DNA of 64,000 bases from Flavobacteriales bacterium (lineage in GTDB: Bacteria > Bacteroidota > Bacteroidia > CAIKAF01), in the NCBI GenBank assembly GCA_026418175.1, contig JAOABX010000001.1, positions 1 to 64,000 of the forward strand, in the 5' to 3' direction. The notes below the pieces were generated by a model, which was not told the origin of the DNA, did no database searches, and saw only the letters and a program-made list of their open reading frames with translations. Below, in pieces: positions 1 to 8,785 of the stretch (positions within the stretch are counted from its first letter, which is position 1; every line of letters starts with the position of its first letter). Position numbers and translations under genes: made by a program.

Positions 1-276
1 GGTTGTGATTTGCTTTCATTCTTTGACTTATTGATATTTGTTACAGCTCTCCGTTGTAGGCCCCCTCATGCCACTGGGTTGTGATTTGCTTTCATTCTTT
101 GACTTATTGATATTTGTTACAGCGAAACGTAAGGAATTCACGCACACAGCACAGGTTGTGATTTGCTTTCATTCTTTGACTTATTGATATTTGTTACAGC
201 AAAAATATTTTATTATTCTCGATAGCTTCGGTTGTGATTTGCTTTCATTCTTTGACTTATTGATATTTGTTACAGC
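1..276 (+). CRISPR. Type II-C CRISPR array, right-hand end: four identical 47-nt repeats (1-47, 77-123, 154-200, 230-276) with spacers of 29, 30 and 29 nt; continues past the left window edge
   Basis: GGTTGTGATTTGCTTTCATTCTTTGACTTATTGATATTTGTTACAGC occurs four times without mismatch at 76-77 bp periodicity; window base 1 is the first base of a repeat; cas2/cas1/cas9 adjacent. Confidence 0.98.
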
Positions 277-350
277 ATACATGCTGGAACCCCCTGAAAA
301 ATCAATAAGTTCAAGGAAAATTAGAAGAAAAAAACTGTAACAAATGCTTC

Positions 351-376
351 GGCCGCCCCTGCTCCGGGGCGGTTTT
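351..376 (+). terminator. Rho-independent terminator between the array and the cas2 3' end
   Basis: CCGCCCC-TGCTCC-GGGGCGG followed by T8. Confidence 0.85.
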
Positions 377-383
377 TTTTATC

Positions 384-1690
<1,307 letters not shown>

Positions 1691-1752
1691 GGTTTTTGAT
1701 TTTTAAATATCTTCAATTTAGGCAATAAAACGGAGGCTCCGATGATCAAATT

Positions 1753-2922
1753 CTACTTAATTTTTTTCAGATGCTTGTTAATAAACGTAAGGAGTGAGCA
1801 TACCTGTATATTATGGGTTTTATAACTGTCGCTTTCGGGAGTTATTAAGAAATTATTAGGCGATTGCAAATCGTTAATACAATTTAAAAAGCCTTTGGGT
1901 ATTTCGGGATGGTTGTTTAGCTTAATTTCTATGCAGGCTACAGGGCGATTCCCTTTTACCAGCACCAAATCGGTTTCGGCGCCGTGATGGGTTCGGTAAA
2001 AAAAGGCTTTAAGGCTGGGGTGCATTAACTGGATTATTTGTTCAATCACAAAGCCTTCCCACGAAGCGCCGCATACAATGTGGTTAAGCAACGATTCGTA
2101 GCTGTCAACCCGATTCATATAGTGCAGTAATCCGCTATCGCGGAAGTATATTTTAGGCGACTTTACAATACGTTTTGATGTATTTATGAACCATGGAGGC
2201 AAACGCCGTATCAGGTATGCAGCTTCCATAAAATCCATATACTTAACTACGGTAGCCCTGCTAATACCTAATGAGCGCGACAAATCTTCATAATTAAGAA
2301 GATTGGAGCTAATGCCCGATAAAATAGCCCACAACTTACGAACGGTAGCAGGCGATAAGCTTTCGTTCATGAGCATGGTAACATCCCGTTCTACAAACGT
2401 TTTTTCGTAATTATACATCCATGTGCTCCATTGCGTTAGGCTTCGTAACCGGAGGGCTTCAGGATATCCGCCCCGGAACCATAATTTTTTGTAGTCAATC
2501 CTGGTTTTTTGTGCCTCTAATACGTTTATACCGGGTAGTTCGATATAGGCTACTCTGCCGGCTAATGTTTCGGAAACATGACGCATTAAAAAAGGAGAAA
2601 CAGAACCTAATAATAAAAAACGACCCGGCTTTCGTTTGGCATCTATAATTGGTCGTAATACAGTAAATAATTCGGGCATGGTTTGGGCTTCATCTATTAT
2701 GATAAGTTTTTCGGGGTTGGCAGTAAATACTCCTTCCATATCGTCTAATTTTCGTCTATCGGAAGGAAGTTCTAAATCGAAGTGTAGAGTATTGCGTTTT
2801 CTTTGGTTAGCAATGTATTTAGCCAGGGTAGATTTACCAATTTGCCGAGCTCCTCCAATAACCACCGCCGGAAACTGGTTTAAGAGTCTGTTAATTTCTT
2901 GTTGTGCAAGGCGTTTTATCAT
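1753..2922 (-). CDS. AAA+ ATPase, AAA_14/DUF4143-type ATP-binding protein
   Basis: Walker A GGARQIGKST, Walker B LIIIDEAQ, HTH-like EDLSRSLGISRATVVKYMDFM, C-terminal nuclease-like GAETDLVLVKGNRPVACIEIK. Confidence 0.88.
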   Translation of the reverse strand: MIKRLAQQEINRLLNQFPAVVIGGARQIGKSTLAKYIANQRKRNTLHFDLELPSDRRKLDDMEGVFTANPEKLIIIDEAQTMPELFTVLRPIIDAKRKPGRFLLLGSVSPFLMRHVSETLAGRVAYIELPGINVLEAQKTRIDYKKLWFRGGYPEALRLRSLTQWSTWMYNYEKTFVERDVTMLMNESLSPATVRKLWAILSGISSNLLNYEDLSRSLGISRATVVKYMDFMEAAYLIRRLPPWFINTSKRIVKSPKIYFRDSGLLHYMNRVDSYESLLNHIVCGASWEGFVIEQIIQLMHPSLKAFFYRTHHGAETDLVLVKGNRPVACIEIKLNNHPEIPKGFLNCINDLQSPNNFLITPESDSYKTHNIQVCSLLTFINKHLKKIK

Positions 2923-2928
2923 AGCTAC

Positions 2929-2970
2929 TACCGTGAAAAATTATAAGCAAAGTTATAAAATTTCACGGTA
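2929..2970. promoter_or_regulatory. 42-bp imperfect palindrome directly upstream of the ATPase gene (copy 1)
   Basis: TACCGTGAAAAATTATAA-GCAAAG-TTATAAAATTTCACGGTA; minus strand contains TAACTTTG (2948-2955), a perfect TAnnTTTG box. Confidence 0.75.
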
Positions 2971-3038
2971 AAAATAGTTTATAAATCATGCAGCGGTAAA
3001 AATTTATGTAATTGAAAAAGAATCAAATAGACTATTAA

Positions 3039-3079
3039 ACCGTGAAAAATTATAAGCAAAGTTATAAATTTTCACGGTA
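3039..3079. promoter_or_regulatory. 41-bp imperfect palindrome (copy 2) between cas9 stop and copy 1
   Basis: ACCGTGAAAAATTATAAGCAAAGTTATAAATTTTCACGGTA, nearly identical to copy 1. Confidence 0.75.
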
Positions 3080-3086
3080 AAAGTTT

Positions 3087-6000
3087 TTAAAATTTCCATA
3101 CAATTTCTCCATCAGATTTTATTTCAAAATCTTTGCCTTCAAAAAGACAGTTTAGTTTTGCTGCTTTAAGGGATAATCCTGCCTGATATTTATCTGGATT
3201 AAAATCATTCTCACATAGCTTATCAATTTCGGGATTAGGACGTGCATCAAGATTATTTTTTAAGTAAATATCCGGTGTTCCTGATACATTAAATTTATAA
3301 ACCACAAAAACTCTGTTTTGCAACTGTTGCGTGGTTAATTTTTTCAATTCTTCCTTATTCTCTTTGTAAAAGATGGCTTTTTGCCCTACTCTGATAACAT
3401 GTTTAAGGGGTAATCCGCTGACTGATTTATTTAAATAACTGTTGTTCCATACTTCTTTAACAGAAGAGTAACCAAATTTTGCAAATTCCAATAAACTAAT
3501 GATGCGAGCTTCTCGTTTGATTTTATTCTCATGTACATTCTCGTAAAGCAGGTATAAAAAGTTTTCATCGTTTTGAACAAAAACATTTTTTTTGTGTTCT
3601 TTTTTGGGATTATGAGAGTTTAATTTTAGTGAAACAGCTTTGTTTATAGTTAGAAAACCTCTTCCAGCTTTTACTCTGCAACGAATATGACGTATACGCT
3701 TTCCTTGAAAATCAACAACTTCAGTAAGTTTCTTACCAGATTTTATTTGATCTTGAATGTGTTTTTTCAAAAGTTCATCTACTATTACATCTTTTTCTAA
3801 ATCAACTTTGTCGATGGGTTTTCTTGAAACAATCCATAATTCATTTTCCAGTGTTTTAAACTTTCCATTTTCTTTAATGGGGTAACCTTCTTTATTTCTT
3901 TCAGGAACTTTTACAGCACCGAAATATGTTTCTAGATGCAACTGCCCTCTTATAGAATCTCCCTCCATTTTCTTGATATTTCCATTTTTTGTTAGTTGTT
4001 TAACTCCTCTTTTTCTGATTATTTTCCGGGTAGGCGTGAGTGTCTTATCCCGCATGATATGATTGATTAGCACATTAGTGTCAATTTCAAGGATGTGATT
4101 TGTATTAAATTCGGGGTATGGTTTGTCATGAAAATTTATATTGGATTCTAAAGCTCGATAATATTCTTTAAGTAATTCATCACGCTTACCTGAGCCGGGG
4201 ATTAAGGTGAGGACAGCGGCATCTATGGCATGGTGGCTGTGGCGGCTGCGATCTTTCTGTTCGTCTCCTTTTATTTCAAAAATCTTTTTGAATTCATTAA
4301 CCACAGTGGCTTTTTGAACCTCTACTTTGTTAAATAACGACTTCATGTATGCCCGCGCATATTTGTTTATAATTTGTGTATCAACGAGCTGGCTGTTTTT
4401 CCACCAGTTGGGTATTTCATTCAGAGTGAAAGTTTTAACTTTTTTGTCCCAATAATCAAAATCAAATTGAAGCAAATGTCTTTCACGAACTAAATAGTTT
4501 TTTCTTTCCACATTGCCCATTCTGTTTGCTTTTTTGGTTTCGGCTTTGTTCTTTTCAATGCGTTCTTTCAATGAATCTCTTTTTTCGATCCATTTTTTCA
4601 AACGTGGTTCTATGGCCGGATAAGTAACACCATTAAAAATGAATTCGGTTTTGTAGTTTTCCAATTGTGTAGGGATCCGGTCTTTTTGAATGTTGGTGTT
4701 GAAGTAGGCATCGGCAACAGTAAGGTTTGCAAGAGAGTTATCAAATGAATCGCTTCGTTGAAATGTGTGTGCAAACTGAGTTTTTGTTCCGTCAAACAGG
4801 TCAGTTATCCGAATGGTTTTACCGGTATACATACACTGGCATTGCTGTTCTTTCCATAGGCGATATTTGTCAACATCTTCTTTCAAGGATTTTATCTGTT
4901 TATATACTTCTTCACCGTTTTCTAATTGTTCCCACCAAAGACGGAACTTGTCAATATTATCGGCATCATTTTCGTTCAGATTCGGGTATTTCTGTTTTGC
5001 TACTCCAAGTATTGCTTTAGCAAACTCTTTATTTTCTTCCTCTCGTCTTTTTTGATATTCCTGTATAGCCCATCTTTTGTTTGCATCATTCAATTCCCTG
5101 GCCATTTCAATGACAATTTTAGTTTCGGGATCTATTTTACCAACTTCTAATAAGTAATTTATCAGTTTTCTCAATTCATACATAGTTCGCATGGCCATAG
5201 GATTTTTCCATCCTTTGCTTGGCGGCATTGGGTCTCCTAACTGCATTACTTCACGTATTACTTCTCCTGTTTGCTTATCTACTACCTTTTTTATTTTGTT
5301 TGCTTTGGGATAAATATCAATGTCTGACGGATGATAGAGGTGCTTTAACTTATTGGCTTCTGCACCAAATCTTTCGTGTAAAACTTTTTTTATTGCTTCG
5401 TCAAGGCGTGGTAGTTTGTAGTAGTCAATCTCCGGATTTTTTCCTTGTCGGGAAGATGCTTTTTCTTCCGGCTGTTGCTTGCCATATAAGAAAGTAAGAT
5501 ATTTTTCCAAAACAAAATTATAGTATTCGTTCTTCTCTTCTTCCGGTTTGTTAGTCCAATTGCTTTCTCCAAAATACTGCCTGAGTTTTTGTTCAGTTTC
5601 CTTTTCAGCTAATTTTCTGATTTGTTCATCTACGCCTTTCTTTTTGTTTGAATTTGTTTCAGCGAAATATTTTTGTATCAACCCGTTTACGATATTCAAT
5701 TTTTCTTTTTGATGGTCAATACTTCTGATGGTTTCTGATATGGCTTTTTGTATTTCATTTTTGTTCTTCTCAAAATTTTCTTTGCCAAGAACTCTGGAAA
5801 GGTTAGCGAAAGAAACTGCTTCAGAATAGAGGTACCCTTCCTGTAAATAGGGAAGAATTTTTGAAATAGCGCTGCGGCTCAAAGAGCCATATCCTTGCGA
5901 AATACCTATTTCGGAAAACTGTTTGGCTTTATCATCATCCCATTCCAATACATTTTTGCAGAAAGTGACGAGTTCTTCGGGTTTGTCTTTTATCTCCAAA

Positions 6001-7424
6001 TAATCATACAACAGATGCCAGATGCCTTCAAAATTAAGTGTCCGTTTATCATGAATTTTTTTGCTTTTAAACTCATGTTTCCCTTTTTTCCATACAGCTT
6101 TACGAGTTCCATACTTTACAGTATATTCTACTTTTAGCCCTTCCCAGTTTATTCCAAAACGGTTTTCATCTGTTATGAATTTGTTTTTCCATTGATTATC
6201 AAAGACATTCATCAAACCGGCAATGACAGGACAAGCTGAAACATTCGGCTTGTTTTTATAATTAAATTCCCACTTGCCGTTTTCAGAAAACGTTTCAATG
6301 ATTTCATCGAACTTAAAGAAGCTTCTCTCATCAACTTTACCGTTGTTTTGGCCTCTTTCTGTTTTTTTGAAAAATAATTGTTCAAAAATTTTCTTCTTGA
6401 TGTCAATGGGTATCGGTTCAAAGCGATTATGTGAGCCGGCCTCCCTCCTCTGTATGTTATTAATAAAAGCCAATGCCCGAAACTCTTCAAATAGAGGGTG
6501 GCTTATGGGGATACGAGTTTTTCCTTTTTCAAGTGTGCAATTCCCCACTAATCCTTTTTGGCTTCGTAACGGGCGGACATAATAAGCTGCATGATGAAGT
6601 TTTTTGGTTAATTCATCGCTTAGCCCTTGTTTTTTACAAATAGCCAAAAACTCTTCTTCATAATACTTTCTTTGAATTACTCCGCTGGCTCTGAAGCGTC
6701 TTGTCTTGAGTGTTTCATTTGCCAGTGTGGCAATATGGTAGTTTGGATATTGTTTCTTCTTTTCTTCAATCTCTTTGTTTTCTGCATAGGTTGACTTTCC
6801 GCTTTTACGGCTTGATTTGAAACCTCTTCTTTGTGCTAAATGATAGAGGGCTCTGCCAATCATGAGTTTTCTATTTATTTCATCTTCTATAAAAGTGTTC
6901 AATAATTCACATTTTAAATCGTAAGGACTTTTTCTTATTGGTTTTGGCTCATTACGTTTGTTTGTGGACATTCCTTTAATTCCAAAATACTCTGGATCCA
7001 TAGCAAGCCATTTTAACCATGCCTCGTTATTTAGAGGATATTTTCTGCCTTTATTTTTCTTTTTCCCATTCACATCTACCCATTCACCGATACTCCAAAG
7101 CCGCAGTTCTTTTTCATTCAATGGGCACATTTTTTCTTTAATAAGTATCTTTAAAAGTTCCCATTTACGATAGCGTTTGGCATTGTATAACCTTCGTTTG
7201 CTACGATTCTTTCTTCTTTCTGCAGCAAGCGAAAACTCTCCTGATTTGCCATCGCCAACTCCTTTTTCAAAAACTATTACGCCATAATCAACAATTTGAT
7301 TTCTCAAATCATCGTGGTTTCGCTTAAATTGGGATAGAAACTCTATACGATTTTCTTCATCTGTTTCACGGATTGCCCAACCAATGGAGTTGGTGCCCAA
7401 GTCAAGTCCTAAAATTTTTGCCAT
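3087..7424 (-). CDS. cas9: CRISPR-associated endonuclease Cas9, type II-C, 1445 aa
   Basis: RuvC-I ILGLDLGTNSIGWA; Arg-rich bridge helix RRKNRSKRRLYNAKRYRKWELL; RuvC-II IVIEMARELN; HNH region MYTGKTIRITDLF...AHTFQRSDSFDNSLANLTVADAYFN; RuvC-III HHAIDAAVL. Confidence 0.97.
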   Translation of the reverse strand: MAKILGLDLGTNSIGWAIRETDEENRIEFLSQFKRNHDDLRNQIVDYGVIVFEKGVGDGKSGEFSLAAERRKNRSKRRLYNAKRYRKWELLKILIKEKMCPLNEKELRLWSIGEWVDVNGKKKNKGRKYPLNNEAWLKWLAMDPEYFGIKGMSTNKRNEPKPIRKSPYDLKCELLNTFIEDEINRKLMIGRALYHLAQRRGFKSSRKSGKSTYAENKEIEEKKKQYPNYHIATLANETLKTRRFRASGVIQRKYYEEEFLAICKKQGLSDELTKKLHHAAYYVRPLRSQKGLVGNCTLEKGKTRIPISHPLFEEFRALAFINNIQRREAGSHNRFEPIPIDIKKKIFEQLFFKKTERGQNNGKVDERSFFKFDEIIETFSENGKWEFNYKNKPNVSACPVIAGLMNVFDNQWKNKFITDENRFGINWEGLKVEYTVKYGTRKAVWKKGKHEFKSKKIHDKRTLNFEGIWHLLYDYLEIKDKPEELVTFCKNVLEWDDDKAKQFSEIGISQGYGSLSRSAISKILPYLQEGYLYSEAVSFANLSRVLGKENFEKNKNEIQKAISETIRSIDHQKEKLNIVNGLIQKYFAETNSNKKKGVDEQIRKLAEKETEQKLRQYFGESNWTNKPEEEKNEYYNFVLEKYLTFLYGKQQPEEKASSRQGKNPEIDYYKLPRLDEAIKKVLHERFGAEANKLKHLYHPSDIDIYPKANKIKKVVDKQTGEVIREVMQLGDPMPPSKGWKNPMAMRTMYELRKLINYLLEVGKIDPETKIVIEMARELNDANKRWAIQEYQKRREEENKEFAKAILGVAKQKYPNLNENDADNIDKFRLWWEQLENGEEVYKQIKSLKEDVDKYRLWKEQQCQCMYTGKTIRITDLFDGTKTQFAHTFQRSDSFDNSLANLTVADAYFNTNIQKDRIPTQLENYKTEFIFNGVTYPAIEPRLKKWIEKRDSLKERIEKNKAETKKANRMGNVERKNYLVRERHLLQFDFDYWDKKVKTFTLNEIPNWWKNSQLVDTQIINKYARAYMKSLFNKVEVQKATVVNEFKKIFEIKGDEQKDRSRHSHHAIDAAVLTLIPGSGKRDELLKEYYRALESNINFHDKPYPEFNTNHILEIDTNVLINHIMRDKTLTPTRKIIRKRGVKQLTKNGNIKKMEGDSIRGQLHLETYFGAVKVPERNKEGYPIKENGKFKTLENELWIVSRKPIDKVDLEKDVIVDELLKKHIQDQIKSGKKLTEVVDFQGKRIRHIRCRVKAGRGFLTINKAVSLKLNSHNPKKEHKKNVFVQNDENFLYLLYENVHENKIKREARIISLLEFAKFGYSSVKEVWNNSYLNKSVSGLPLKHVIRVGQKAIFYKENKEELKKLTTQQLQNRVFVVYKFNVSGTPDIYLKNNLDARPNPEIDKLCENDFNPDKYQAGLSLKAAKLNCLFEGKDFEIKSDGEIVWKF
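7390..7420 (+). promoter_or_regulatory. Candidate tracrRNA promoter inside the 5' end of cas9 (opposite strand)
   Basis: TTG (7390-7392)-N20-AATTTTTG (7413-7420; 7/8 of TAnnTTTG). Confidence 0.4.
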
Positions 7425-7426
7425 AG

Positions 7427-7537
7427 TATTTTAATTTTAATGTTTTTTCTTTAGTATTGTGTTTGCAAATCACAACAAGGCTATAAGCCGAAGAGCGATT
7501 TGCTCTTAAGCCCCGCATACTTCTGTGGGGCATTTTT
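7427..7537 (+). ncRNA. tracrRNA (5' end approximate)
   Basis: Anti-repeat GCAAATCACAAC (7465-7476) is the exact reverse complement of repeat positions 2-13; followed by hairpins GGCT/AGCC (7479-7489), AAGAGC/GCTCTT (7491-7507) and terminator GCCCCGCA/TGTGGGGC + T5 (7510-7537). Confidence 0.87.
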
Positions 7538-7547
7538 ATTATATAAC

Positions 7548-8651
7548 TTATTTCTCCACCATTCCCCACAATTTCTTATAAATTACACTTACACGCTCCA
7601 CTTGGCCTTTGGCTACAAAGCGTTCGTAAAATCCTTCTTTTCTAAAATCAGGAATCAATCGTTTCCAGGGCTCAAGGTGTGTGGTCCAGGCTTTTACCCG
7701 GTCTTCATCAACATCATGTGCATCTTTAAATTCAGCAGCAACCCGTATCATGGCTTTGAGGGTAATGCTGTTGCATACCATGTATTTATCGTTTTCCCAG
7801 GCTTCGCCCCATGCATTTTTTGCAGCTTTTAAAAAGTCGCGAATCACTTCGTAATAATATTCTGTCCAGGCCTTGGTAGCTGCTATTTCTGTATTGGTTT
7901 TCATGTCGTTGGTAATCATGCGGTGCAGTTCGTTAAACAGTTCGGCCTGCAAAATCCATTTGTCTTTGCTGCTGCGCCCACCCAAGCGATTGATGCGGTA
8001 TTGCAGCGGGCTGTCGTTTTCACTGTATAGTTTTTCTCCAATCAACGAGGCTAATTTTTTATCGGCCGATGTCCACGAAACTTTTTCATATAAGTCTATC
8101 AAATGGCTTTTGTTGATGCGGGTGGGAGTAGAATTGATAATTACAAACATTTCGGTGGCAAAATCTTCACTTTTGCCATCAAAAATGATACAGGGCACGT
8201 GAATGGTATTGGCTTCTTCAGGATTGCTACGATAAAAAAATTCTAAGGCTGCCAGGCGGTGTTGCCCATCAATAATAAAAAACTTATCGAGTGGTTCTTC
8301 CAAATTGCCTACGTTAGGCATGTTGCCAAGTGGTGTAAAGGGCAAGGTATGCGGAGTAAATAATAACACCGTGGCCGGAATAGGCGGTTGGGTAGCTGCT
8401 GTTTCGTAAAAGTTTTTAATGGCTGCTACTTTTTTTCTGGATATTTCGCGTTGAAACGATTTATCACTACGCTCAATTTTTTTAATAAATTCAGCTATTT
8501 CGTCTTGTTTAGACGTTTCTTCAGCTTCAATTTTTTCTTTGTTTTCATCGTAAAACCGGCTGATAAATTTTACTTTTCGTAAAATATCAGCAGCCGGATA
8601 GGAAGCAAAATAAAATACAGCATCTTTTTGGCGGATTTGTGTGGCTAACAT
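7548..8651 (-). CDS. DGQHR domain-containing protein (DndB-like family)
   Basis: FFIIDGQHRLAALEFF motif and downstream FVIINSTPTRINKSHLIDLY. Confidence 0.82.
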   Translation of the reverse strand: MLATQIRQKDAVFYFASYPAADILRKVKFISRFYDENKEKIEAEETSKQDEIAEFIKKIERSDKSFQREISRKKVAAIKNFYETAATQPPIPATVLLFTPHTLPFTPLGNMPNVGNLEEPLDKFFIIDGQHRLAALEFFYRSNPEEANTIHVPCIIFDGKSEDFATEMFVIINSTPTRINKSHLIDLYEKVSWTSADKKLASLIGEKLYSENDSPLQYRINRLGGRSSKDKWILQAELFNELHRMITNDMKTNTEIAATKAWTEYYYEVIRDFLKAAKNAWGEAWENDKYMVCNSITLKAMIRVAAEFKDAHDVDEDRVKAWTTHLEPWKRLIPDFRKEGFYERFVAKGQVERVSVIYKKLWGMVEK

Positions 8652-8734
8652 AGGAATGTATGTTTGGTTTTGTTAAAAATAAAAAATGTTTTTTACTTCC
8701 ATGTTATTAGGAATTTAATGCAAAATACTCGCCT

Positions 8735-8757
8735 AAAACGCATCGTATATGCGTTTT
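8735..8757 (-). terminator. Hairpin downstream of the phosphohexomutase gene
   Basis: AAAACGCAT/ATGCGTTTT inverted repeat. Confidence 0.4.
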
Positions 8758-8785
8758 GAAATAAAAAACAATGCTAATAAAAGCC

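Noticed and set aside
4610-5572. Short ORFs on both strands inside cas9
   Set aside because: Shadow frames of the clear cas9 reading frame; low-complexity translations.
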